Source: Limnohabitans sp. WS1 (lineage in GTDB: Bacteria > Pseudomonadota > Gammaproteobacteria > Burkholderiales > Burkholderiaceae_C). Taken from it: a stretch of DNA of 64,000 nucleotides. This document shows positions 54,387 through 62,413 of this stretch, piece after piece; the first letter of the stretch is position 1, and each line of letters begins with the position of its first letter. The stretch spans positions 124,001 through 188,000 of the forward strand of contig NZ_NERU01000004.1 of assembly GCF_003063265.1 (NCBI RefSeq). The letters run 5' to 3'. The notes beneath the pieces were generated by a model. It searched no databases. It was given only the letters and a program-made list of their open reading frames with translations, and was not told the DNA's origin. Both the position numbers and the translations under genes were made by a program.

Positions 54387-55079
54387 ATGAGCGACCTTCA
54401 AACTCTCAATTCCAATGGCTGGGGCCATGTGGACACAGCGGCTCGCAACCGCGTTCTGCGCAACACTTATTGGCTGCTGGCCTTGAGTCTATTGCCCACT
54501 GTTTTGGGCGCTTGGCTTGGCGTGGCCACTGGCATCACCCGTTCACTGTCCGGCGGCGTGGGCCTGATTGTGTTCATGGCCGGAGCCTTCGGTTTCATGT
54601 TTGCCATCGAAAAAACCAAAAACTCTGCGGCTGGCGTGCCCGTCTTGTTGGCCTTCACCTTCTTCATGGGTTTGATGCTGTCCCGCATGATCGCCATGGT
54701 GCTGGGCTTCAAAAACGGCTCCGAACTGATCATGACCGCCTTTGCAGGCACAGCAGGTGTGTTTTTCGTGATGGCCAGTTTGGCCAGTACCATCAAACGT
54801 GATCTGTCAGGCATGTCCAAGTGGCTGTTTGTCGGTGCTTTGGCCATCATGATCGGCGGCATCATCAACGTGTTTGTGGGCTCTACTGTGGGCATGATGG
54901 TCATCTCGGTCATGGCCATTGGCATTTTCAGCGCTTACATGTTGTATGACCTCAAACAGATCATCGATGGCGGTGAAACCAACTACATCAGTGCCACCTT
55001 GGCTTTGTACATGGACATCTTCAACGTTTTCCAAAGCCTTCTGGCTCTGCTGGGCATCATGGGCGGCGAACGCGACTGA
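54387..55079 (+). CDS. Bax inhibitor-1/YccA-family membrane protein
   Basis: A 230-residue protein with seven predicted membrane helices: NTYWLLALSLLPTVLGAW, IVFMAGAFGFMFAIE, FTFFMGLMLSRMIAM and others, ending ALYMDIFNVFQSLLALLGI, which is the family signature. E. coli YccA modulates the FtsH protease. An AGGAG site precedes ATG 54387. It is followed by a terminator, right behind which the group II intron sits. Confidence 0.92.
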   Translation: MSDLQTLNSNGWGHVDTAARNRVLRNTYWLLALSLLPTVLGAWLGVATGITRSLSGGVGLIVFMAGAFGFMFAIEKTKNSAAGVPVLLAFTFFMGLMLSRMIAMVLGFKNGSELIMTAFAGTAGVFFVMASLASTIKRDLSGMSKWLFVGALAIMIGGIINVFVGSTVGMMVISVMAIGIFSAYMLYDLKQIIDGGETNYISATLALYMDIFNVFQSLLALLGIMGGERD

Positions 55080-55100
55080 TAACGGTCCTGTGGTTCCATC

Positions 55101-55126
55101 AAAAAGGCTCCCTCGGGAGCCTTTTT
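55101..55126. terminator. Intrinsic terminator after yccA; group II intron target
   Basis: AAAAAGGCTCCC-TC-GGGAGCCTTTTT is a perfect 12-bp inverted repeat with A and T tracts, 21 bp after the yccA-type stop. The intron starts 4-6 bp beyond it. Confidence 0.93.
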
Positions 55127-55129
55127 GAC

Positions 55130-57014
55130 GTGTGCGCCCAGCATGGGCGCACACCTGCGGGTGCAAGTCCCGCTGCGAGCTGGTCACAGTGAGCTTGAGT
55201 GTTGCGCAACTGCGTGAGGGCGACCGAGCGTGGGAAGGAAGCGTGGAGCGTTAATCGTGAGCCGATGAACAAGAACCGCATAGAAGGCGTTGCCAAGCAG
55301 GGCGAGCGGGCACGAAACCGCGAAGCTCTTGTGACCAAGGCGAGGTGGCGTAGATGCGGCGGTTGTGCGATGAAGGTGTGCGACCCTTACCTGGGGAGAT
55401 CTCGCCTTGTTTCTGAAAGGAAGACGGCTTTGCCGGAGCGAGAAGTCAGCAGAGGTCGTAGTAGTTGGAGCCGGGGCCGCTGAGGCCACAAGGCAAGAGC
55501 GAAGGACCGAACGAGAGTGAGTAACCGAGGACATGCAAAGCCACAAGGTCATGCGTCAGATGCCGGAGCGATCCGGGCGGGCAGGAAGGCGGCACGGTGA
55601 AGCCGGGCCAGACACTGCCAGCGACGAAACCCGAGGTACGTTGCATGAGCACCCGGATACAGGGTCGGCAAAGCAACTGGCAGGCACAGGTGGCCTGCTG
55701 GAGGCGGCGCTGACAAGGGCAGAACCTGCAGGCGGCATGGAAGCGGGTCAAGGCCAACAAAGGTGCAGCCGGGGTTGACGGGCTCAATATCGAGCAAACC
55801 GCCCGTTTGCTGCAAACGAGCTGGCCGGACATTCGCCAAGCGCTGCTGGCAGGAAGCTACCGGCCCAGTCCGGTACGCAAGGTATTGATTCCCAAACCGG
55901 ACGGCAGCCAGCGCGAGCTGGGCATCCCGACGGTGACAGATCGACTGATCCAGCAAGCCCTTTTGCAAGTGCTGCAACCGTTGATCGACCCCACCTTCAG
56001 CGAGCACAGCCACGGGTTTCGACCGGGCAGGCGTGCGCACGATGCGGTCAAGGCTGCACGGGCGTACGTCCAATCGGGCAAGCGCGTGGTGGTGGACGTT
56101 GACCTGGCCAAGTTCTTTGACCGGGTCAACCACGACATCCTGATCGACAGGCTCAAAAGACGCATCGACGACGCTGGAGTCATCCGGTTGATTCGGGCTT
56201 ACTTGAACGCCGGGATCATGGATGGCGGGGTGGTGGTCGATCGCCATCTGGGCACGCCGCAAGGCGGGCCACTCAGTCCGCTGCTGGCCAATGTGTTGCT
56301 CGACGAAGTGGACAAGGCGTTGGAGGCGCGGGGCTACTGCTTCGCGCGCTACGCCGACGACTGTAACGTCTACGTGGGCAGCATCAAGGCTGGCGAGCGG
56401 GTAATGGGGTACCTCAGAAAACTGTACACGGGCTTGAAACTTCAGATCAACGAAGCCAAGAGCGCGGTGGCCAGTGCCTTCGGGCGCAAGTTTCTGGGCT
56501 ACGAGCTGTGGGTGGCCAAGGGCAAAGAAGTCAAATGTGCGGTGGCCTACAAGGCACTGGACAACTTCAAGGCCCGCATCCGGCAACTCACGCGCCGCTC
56601 GGGTGGGCGCAGCATGGCGCAAGTGGTGGAAAAGCTGCGGCCCTACGTGCTGGGCTGGAAGGCGTACTTCGGGATGTCGCAAACGCCCAGGGTCTGGCGA
56701 GAGTTGGACGAGTGGCTGCGTCATCGGTTGAGGGCCATCCAGCTCAAGCACTGGAAGAGGCCCCGGGCGATCTATCGAGAACTGAAGGCATTGGGAGCAA
56801 AGGAGAACGTGGCGCGGCAAGTGGCGGTGAATAGCCGTCGCTGGTGGCGCAACAGTGACCGGCTGCTCAAGACGGTGCTGACGATTGCGTACTTTGATAG
56901 GTTGGGAGTGCCAAGGCTGTCATGACCTCAAGCTCTCGAACCGCCCGGTGCGGACCCGCATGCCGGGTGGTGTGGCAGGGGCGGCTGCGAAAATCGCGGC
57001 CCCCCTATGCCGAT
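55130..57014 (+). mobile_element. Group II intron (IIC-like) with reverse transcriptase
   Basis: The 5' end GTGTGCG (55130; or GTGCG at 55132) opens a perfect 10-bp stem GTGTGCGCCC/GGGCGCACAC, followed by about 500 nt of structured RNA without a gene. The 3' end has a domain V hairpin (56938-56977: CCGCCCGG pairing with CCGGGTGG), a domain VI stem GGCTGCGA/TCGCGGCC and the terminal CTATGCCGAT at 57005-57014. A CGC in the lower stem of domain V, the absence of an endonuclease domain in the encoded protein, and insertion directly behind an intrinsic terminator all fit class IIC. Exact 5' boundary is uncertain by 2 nt. Confidence 0.88.
55807..56925 (+). CDS. ltrA: Group II intron reverse transcriptase/maturase, frameshifted near its N terminus
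   Basis: The intact part (372 residues from a TTG) carries RT motifs: IPKPDGSQRELGIPT, FRPGRRAHDAV, DVDLAKFFDRVNHD, GTPQGGPLSPLLANVLL and the catalytic YADD. The GIIM maturase domain follows (TRRSGGRSMAQVVEKLRPYV). No HNH endonuclease domain is present. Coding resemblance continues upstream in this frame to 55714 (NLQAAWKRVKANKGAAGVDG), where a TGA at 55711 stops it; the expected preceding residues LLEAALTR are in another frame (open from 55533). One extra base near 55719 explains this. It is probably a damaged gene unless the base is an assembly error. Confidence 0.85.
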   Translation: MLQTSWPDIRQALLAGSYRPSPVRKVLIPKPDGSQRELGIPTVTDRLIQQALLQVLQPLIDPTFSEHSHGFRPGRRAHDAVKAARAYVQSGKRVVVDVDLAKFFDRVNHDILIDRLKRRIDDAGVIRLIRAYLNAGIMDGGVVVDRHLGTPQGGPLSPLLANVLLDEVDKALEARGYCFARYADDCNVYVGSIKAGERVMGYLRKLYTGLKLQINEAKSAVASAFGRKFLGYELWVAKGKEVKCAVAYKALDNFKARIRQLTRRSGGRSMAQVVEKLRPYVLGWKAYFGMSQTPRVWRELDEWLRHRLRAIQLKHWKRPRAIYRELKALGAKENVARQVAVNSRRWWRNSDRLLKTVLTIAYFDRLGVPRLS

Positions 57015-57050
57015 CGGCAGGCAAGTGGGTCACTGCCCGTCAAAGAGTCT

Positions 57051-58487
57051 TCAGGCCAACTCAAACACCGCCATGCTCTCCACATGGGCCGTGTGCGCAA
57101 ACATGTTGATGACCCCTGCAGCCACGCAGCGGTAACCGGCGCGGTGCACCAAAATGCCCGCATCCCGGGCCAGTGTGGCGGGGTTGCAGCTCACATACAC
57201 AATGCGCTGGGGTGGTGTCCAGCCTTGGCGCAGGTCCTGGTTTTCGTGCAGCTCGGCCAGCGCTTTGCTCAGGGCAAAGGCACCTTCGCGCGGCGGGTCC
57301 ACCAGCCACTTGTCGGCGGTGCCGTCGGCCACCAGCATCTCGGGCGTCATCTCGAACAAATTGCGCGCCACAAACTGCGTTGGGGCCAAGGTCTGACCTT
57401 CGGGCCGAGTAGCTTGGTTGCAGGCGTAGTTGTCGCGTGAACGTGCCACCAGGGTCTCGGCCCCTTCAATGCCCAACACCTCGCCCGCTTGCGTGGCGAG
57501 CGGCAAGGTGAAGTTGCCCAGGCCGCAGAACCAGTCAATGACCCGCTCGGTCTTTTGCGCTTGCAGCAGGCGCAAGGCACGGGCCACCAGCACGCGGTTG
57601 ATGAAGGGGTTGACTTGGGTGAAATCGGTGGGTCGAAATGGCATGGTGATGCCAAAGTCGGGCAAACCATAACTGAGCTGTGCCCCACCCTCATCCAGCA
57701 AATGCACCGTGTCCGGGCCTTTTGGCTGCAGCCACCATTGCACCTGGTGCTCGGCGGCAAATGCACGCAGCAGGGCTTTGTCGCCCTCGCCCAAGGGTTC
57801 CAGGTGGCGCAGGACCAAGGCCGTGACCTCGTCGCCACAGGCCAACTCCAGCTGGGGCAGTGTTTCGCGGGCCTCCATCTGCCCAATCAAGGCACGCAAA
57901 GGCAGCAGCATCCGACTGACATGCGGCGGCAGCACATGGCACACTTTCATGTCGGCGATGTAGCGGCTTTTGCGCTCGTGGAAACCAATCAGCACTTCGC
58001 CTTTTTTGATCACGTAGCGCACCGACAGGCGGGCGCGGTAGCGGTAGCCCCAAGTCGGCCCCTCGATGGGGCGCAGCATGGTTTCGGCTTTGACTTTGCC
58101 CAGGTGCCACAGGTTGTCTTCGAGCACGCGTTGCTTGATGGCCACTTGGGCCGATGCCTCCAGGTGCTGCATCTTGCAACCGCCGCAGGCCCCCGCATGC
58201 AGGCCGAAATGCGGGCAACCAGGCCGCACGCGCTGGGAGGACTCGTGGTGGATCTGGGTGACGGTGCCCTGCTCCCAGTTGTTCTTTTTGCGGTGCACGT
58301 TGACCGAGACCAGCTCAAAAGGCAAAGCGCCTTCAATGAACACGACTTTGCCGTCAGGGCGACGGGCGATGCCTTGGGCATCCATGTCCAGGGAGCCCAC
58401 ACGCAGCCAACCCTCGGGCAGGTCGGCGCTGGAGTGGCTGGGTTCGTCGGCGTGGGCTTGGGATAGGGAAATGTCTGGATCGCTCAT
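57051..58487 (-). CDS. rlmD: 23S rRNA (uracil-1939-C5)-methyltransferase
   Basis: A 478-residue SAM-dependent RNA methyltransferase. An N-terminal TRAM domain (about residues 25-85) precedes the [4Fe-4S] cysteines in [18 protein letters not shown]. The SAM domain has [14 protein letters not shown], and the catalytic Cys is in [13 protein letters not shown]. Residues VDPPREGAF complete the pattern. The intron 3' end lies 36 bp beyond its stop. It follows nlpD with no rpoS between. Confidence 0.95.
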   Translation of the reverse strand: MSDPDISLSQAHADEPSHSSADLPEGWLRVGSLDMDAQGIARRPDGKVVFIEGALPFELVSVNVHRKKNNWEQGTVTQIHHESSQRVRPGCPHFGLHAGACGGCKMQHLEASAQVAIKQRVLEDNLWHLGKVKAETMLRPIEGPTWGYRYRARLSVRYVIKKGEVLIGFHERKSRYIADMKVCHVLPPHVSRMLLPLRALIGQMEARETLPQLELACGDEVTALVLRHLEPLGEGDKALLRAFAAEHQVQWWLQPKGPDTVHLLDEGGAQLSYGLPDFGITMPFRPTDFTQVNPFINRVLVARALRLLQAQKTERVIDWFCGLGNFTLPLATQAGEVLGIEGAETLVARSRDNYACNQATRPEGQTLAPTQFVARNLFEMTPEMLVADGTADKWLVDPPREGAFALSKALAELHENQDLRQGWTPPQRIVYVSCNPATLARDAGILVHRAGYRCVAAGVINMFAHTAHVESMAVFELA

Positions 58488-58651
58488 CCCCTGATTGTCT
58501 CAGGATGTGAAGCACCCTTGATGGGGCTGCGTCATACTTTTGATGGGATACAGCCAATCCAACAAGAAAGGGAAAAGCACTGGTGAGGCCACATCAATGC
58601 CGCTACCGGGGCGAAGACTTTCTTCTGTTGGCGGGTCAATGCATGGACGCT

Positions 58652-59482
58652 TCAGCGACTGGGCAAATACTTGGCTGGATCGACAGGTTTTCCTTGGCGG
58701 CGAATCTCGAAATGGAGTTTGACGCGGTCAGCATCGGTTTTGCCCATTTCGGCGATTTTTTGCCCTTTATTGACCTTTTGATCTTCCTTGACCAACAAAA
58801 TTTGATTGTGAGCGTATGCACTCAAAAAAATGTTGTTGTGCTTCAAGATGATCAAGTTGCCGTAACCTCGCAAACCCGCACCTGCATACACAACATGGCC
58901 GTCTGCGGCGGCCAAAACCGGATCGCCCGCTTTGCCGCCAATGTCAAGACCCTTGTTTTTCACATCATCAAAACCAGCGAGTAAATTTCCACTGGCGGGC
59001 CAGATGAACCCCAGCCCATCGTCATTGCCCGTTGTTGTAGAGGTGCCTGCAACTGGCAAAGGCGGGGAAGCAGCAGGTTTGCTGGCCACCACCTCGGCAC
59101 TGCCGCCAATCGGTTGGACAACAACACCTTTGGCTTCCACAGAAGCCCCTGGCGGCAGGACACGCAAAACCTGGCCCACCTCGATCAGGTGGGCATTGGA
59201 CAAACTGTTCCAACGCACCAAATCGCGCCATGACTGACCATGGTCCAAGGCAACCCGTGTCAGGGTGTCCCCTTTTTGTACGGTGTAGTACCCCGGTTTG
59301 CCCGCATTTTCAGCACCGGGCAAAGTCGACGCAATAAGCGCAGGAACGGGGGCACTCCTGACAGTGACGCCCTGCATGCGGTCTTCCACTGGCGCAGGTG
59401 CGCGTGGTGAAGCAGAGCATCCGACCAAAATCAAAGCGGTCAGACAAGTCCAAAATCGACGGGGTAAGGCGTTGAATATCAT
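58652..59482 (-). CDS. nlpD: NlpD-type lipoprotein, LysM plus degenerate LytM/M23 domain
   Basis: A 276-residue envelope lipoprotein with lipobox LVGCS near residue 22, a LysM domain (YYTVQKGDTLTRVALDHGQSW, about residues 65-110) and a C-terminal LytM domain. The metal-binding His of active M23 enzymes is replaced (NKGLDIGG instead of HxGxD), as in E. coli NlpD, which does not cut murein itself but activates amidases at the septum. Gene order surE-pcm-nlpD supports the name. It starts 14 bp after the pcm stop. Confidence 0.9.
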   Translation of the reverse strand: MIFNALPRRFWTCLTALILVGCSASPRAPAPVEDRMQGVTVRSAPVPALIASTLPGAENAGKPGYYTVQKGDTLTRVALDHGQSWRDLVRWNSLSNAHLIEVGQVLRVLPPGASVEAKGVVVQPIGGSAEVVASKPAASPPLPVAGTSTTTGNDDGLGFIWPASGNLLAGFDDVKNKGLDIGGKAGDPVLAAADGHVVYAGAGLRGYGNLIILKHNNIFLSAYAHNQILLVKEDQKVNKGQKIAEMGKTDADRVKLHFEIRRQGKPVDPAKYLPSR

Positions 59483-59496
59483 CCGAGCTCAATCAT

Positions 59497-60342
59497 TTAT
59501 TCGACCCCTGATTTTAGAGGAACAAAGTGAACAGCTTCCAAAACCTGCCGTTCGTAGCCTGAAGCCGTTTTCTCAACGACCAGCAATGCCTGGTGACCCG
59601 CGGGCGTCATGGTTGGGGCCACCAATCGAGCACCAACAGCCAACTGATCCAGCCATGCCGCAGGCACTTGGTCACCACCTGCCGCAGAAATAATCCCCGC
59701 ATAGGGTGCCCCCTTGGGATAGCCTTGCATGCCATCACCGAAGATCAAGTGAACATTGGGCAGACGAAAGGGCCGTAAATGCTCTTTGGCTTGTTCATGC
59801 AAACCTCGGACACGCTCGATGCTGTAAACCTCGCTGGCCATGTGGCTCAGGACTGCGGCCTGATAACCACAACCCGTTCCAATTTCCAGCACACGACCCA
59901 GACGTCCGTTTGCACCATGACGCAACAACTCGATCATGCGAGCAACCACATTGGGCTTGGAAATCGTTTGCCCAAAACCAATGGGCAAACTGGTGTCCTC
60001 GTAGGCTTGGTTGGCCAATGCTGACGCCACAAATAGATGGCGATCAACCCGCCCCAGGGCCTGCAATACCCAAGGGTCTTGCAGGCCCTGCTCTGCCAAT
60101 TTACTCACCATCCGCGCGCGCACTGCGCTTGAATCCAGCCCTAAACCGGTCGTCACGGGCAGTCCATGGGGGGCGTAAGTCATCGACTGAGTGCGAACAT
60201 TCGGGGTCATTGCCCCCGTCCTTAAACTCAGATTGCGCTCCGGCTGGCCTGCACCCAACTTGGACTGCACTGCACGCCCATGATCTGGCTCTGCGCCGCC
60301 CGAAGATCGCCACTTGGCGGGGAAACCCGGGCGCTCTTTCAT
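59497..60342 (-). CDS. pcm: Protein-L-isoaspartate O-methyltransferase
   Basis: A 281-residue SAM-dependent repair enzyme that methylates isoaspartyl residues in damaged proteins. Motifs: [16 protein letters not shown], the SAM loop [14 protein letters not shown] and post-I YSIERV. It is longer than E. coli Pcm by about 70 N-terminal residues, common in Burkholderiales. ATG 60342 shares an ATGA overlap with the surE stop, which supports this start. Confidence 0.92.
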   Translation of the reverse strand: MKERPGFPAKWRSSGGAEPDHGRAVQSKLGAGQPERNLSLRTGAMTPNVRTQSMTYAPHGLPVTTGLGLDSSAVRARMVSKLAEQGLQDPWVLQALGRVDRHLFVASALANQAYEDTSLPIGFGQTISKPNVVARMIELLRHGANGRLGRVLEIGTGCGYQAAVLSHMASEVYSIERVRGLHEQAKEHLRPFRLPNVHLIFGDGMQGYPKGAPYAGIISAAGGDQVPAAWLDQLAVGARLVAPTMTPAGHQALLVVEKTASGYERQVLEAVHFVPLKSGVE

Positions 60343-61109
60343 GCGGATGTCCGGTGAAAAATGTCTTTGCACGATTGCGACCAAGAAGACAAGTTGTCAT
60401 GGTCACTCAGGTCCACTTTCAGGGGCGTGACGACCACATGGCCCAATTGAGCGGAATGAAAATCTGTTCCTTCACTGTCATCCATGGCCGGACCGGCATT
60501 GCCAATCCAGTACATTGTTTGACCACGAGGATCGACTTGTGTGATCACGGGCTCGGCAGCATGCCTTCGCCCCAATCGGCAAACAATGGGGGGCTTGATT
60601 TGTTCAAATGGCAAGTTGGGAATGTTCACATTCAAGAGCCAAGGCTGCTGGTCAAGCAGCGCCCCCATCATCATTTTCTGGACCATGTTTTGAACAGTCT
60701 GGGCGGCCGCACTCAAATGCTCCCAGCCTTTGTTGATTTGCGAAACAGCCATCGCCGGAATACCAAATAGGTAAGCCTCCATGGCTGCGCCCACCGTTCC
60801 TGAATAAATCGTGTCGTCCCCCATATTTGCACCATTGTTGATGCCCGAGATCACCAGATCAGGCTTGTAACCCAACAGGCCCGTCAAAGCAATGTGCACA
60901 CAGTCTGCAGGTGTGCCATTGACGTATCTGAAGCCATTTTCAGCGCGGTTCACGTAAAGAGGGGTGTGCAAAGTCAAAGCATTTGATTTGGCACTGTTGT
61001 TGTGTTCAGGCGCAACAACCTCAACATCTGCTATTTTTTTCAAGGATTCGTACAAAGCCACAATGCCTTCGGCTCGGAAACCATCGTCGTTTGAAATCAG
61101 AATTTTCAT
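60339..61109 (-). CDS. surE: 5'/3'-nucleotidase SurE
   Basis: A 256-residue stationary-phase survival phosphatase. The metal site is [14 protein letters not shown] at the N terminus, with [17 protein letters not shown] and [24 protein letters not shown] further on. It hydrolyses nucleoside monophosphates and short polyphosphate. ATG 61109 is set by the family start MKILISNDD. First gene of the surE-pcm-nlpD unit. Confidence 0.96.
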   Translation of the reverse strand: MKILISNDDGFRAEGIVALYESLKKIADVEVVAPEHNNSAKSNALTLHTPLYVNRAENGFRYVNGTPADCVHIALTGLLGYKPDLVISGINNGANMGDDTIYSGTVGAAMEAYLFGIPAMAVSQINKGWEHLSAAAQTVQNMVQKMMMGALLDQQPWLLNVNIPNLPFEQIKPPIVCRLGRRHAAEPVITQVDPRGQTMYWIGNAGPAMDDSEGTDFHSAQLGHVVVTPLKVDLSDHDNLSSWSQSCKDIFHRTSA

Positions 61110-61274
61110 GTGAATTTTTTGAGGTTGAACCATTGTAGGCCTGCTGCAGCCATCGGTCGCCAATTGGCGTTTGACAGGGTGCTTCACCTCGGGGTCGCTC
61201 GGGGGACACGAAACGATACGCTCCATTCCCTAAGATCAAATGCTTTGTTGAACTTGATGATCTGGAGAGATTGA

Positions 61275-62249
61275 ATGCAAGCATGGCTTTGTGAAAACCC
61301 TGTGGGAGTCGATGCCCTGAACTGGAAAGAGCTGCCCACACCGCAACCGGGCCCAGGCCAGGTGCTGATTCAAATTCAAGCAGCAAGCCTGAATTTTCCA
61401 GACCTCTTGATTGTGCAGAACAAATACCAAATGAAGCCCGAACTTCCGTTTGTACCGGGTTCGGAGTATGCGGGCACCATTGAGGCTGTAGGCGAAGGGG
61501 TCAAGCATCTTGTTGTAGGTCAGTCGGTTGCCTGTTTATCAGGCACCGGAGGCTTTGCCACACACACATTGGCACCGGCAAAGTTATGCCTGCCCTTACC
61601 GGATGGGTTTTCGGCCACGGATGGGGCTGCATTCATCATGACCTATGCCACCTCGCACCACGCCTTGGTCGACCGTGCGCAGCTGAAAGCAGGCGAAACC
61701 GTTTTGATTTTGGGTGCCGCAGGTGGCGTTGGCACTGCGGCCATTCAGATTGCAAAAGCCATGGGGGCCAAAGTCATTGCGGCGGCGTCCACCGACGAAA
61801 AATGCGCTTTGTGCACCTCATTAGGGGCAGACGAGACCATCAATTACAGCCAACAAAACTTGCGTGAAGCCTTGAAAGAACTCACTCAAGGACGCGGGCC
61901 AGATGTGATTTACGACCCTGTCGGGGGAGAACTGGCAGAACCCGCTTTTCGCTCAATTGCGTGGCGTGGTCGTTATCTGGTTGTAGGGTTTGCGGGGGGG
62001 CCCATCCCATCATTGCCCTTGAATCTGCCTTTGCTCAAAGGCGCATCACTGGTTGGTGTTTTTTGGGGTGATTTCGCCCGACGCGAACCCCAAGCCAATG
62101 TGGCAATGATGGCCGAGTTGAGTCAATGGTACGCCCAAGGAAAAATCAAACCTGTCTTGGATCGGACCTTGCCCATGAGCGAACTCAAGGCAGCTTACAC
62201 CCTGATGGGATCGCGCAGTGTCAAAGGCAAATTGGTCATGGTCAATTGA
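61275..62249 (+). CDS. NADPH:quinone oxidoreductase-like MDR protein
   Basis: A 324-residue zinc-independent medium-chain dehydrogenase/reductase. The N-terminal catalytic domain has ASLNFPDLLIVQNKYQ and PFVPGSEYAGTIEAVG; the Rossmann loop is GAAGGVGTAAIQIAK. No structural zinc cysteines are visible. Such enzymes reduce quinones or conjugated ketones. Divergent from surE, convergent with parC. Confidence 0.9.
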   Translation: MQAWLCENPVGVDALNWKELPTPQPGPGQVLIQIQAASLNFPDLLIVQNKYQMKPELPFVPGSEYAGTIEAVGEGVKHLVVGQSVACLSGTGGFATHTLAPAKLCLPLPDGFSATDGAAFIMTYATSHHALVDRAQLKAGETVLILGAAGGVGTAAIQIAKAMGAKVIAAASTDEKCALCTSLGADETINYSQQNLREALKELTQGRGPDVIYDPVGGELAEPAFRSIAWRGRYLVVGFAGGPIPSLPLNLPLLKGASLVGVFWGDFARREPQANVAMMAELSQWYAQGKIKPVLDRTLPMSELKAAYTLMGSRSVKGKLVMVN

Positions 62250-62358
62250 CATTTTTGCGCTGGTCAAGGTTGGCACCCGAAAGATGCCCCCCTGCAAAGA
62301 ACTGTCCCCAAACACCGTGCCCAAAGCTGTGGACAAGTGCAGGGACAAGCCGCCAAAG

Positions 62359-62396
62359 CCCCGCCCCGCAAGGGCTGGCGGGGTGTGCTTAAAAAA
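62359..62396. terminator. Possible stem-loop terminator between the quinone reductase and parC
   Basis: CCCCGCC (62359-62365) pairs with GGCGGGG (62377-62383), and a second small hairpin TGCTTAAAAAAGCA follows. The reverse strand reads GCTTTTTT near the parC end, so it may serve parC. Moderate evidence only. Confidence 0.4.
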
Positions 62397-62413
62397 GCAT
62401 CACTGCGCCCGGA

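Noticed and set aside
55549..56820. 423-residue minus-strand frame inside the intron
   Set aside because: Antisense to the reverse transcriptase; no motifs of its own.
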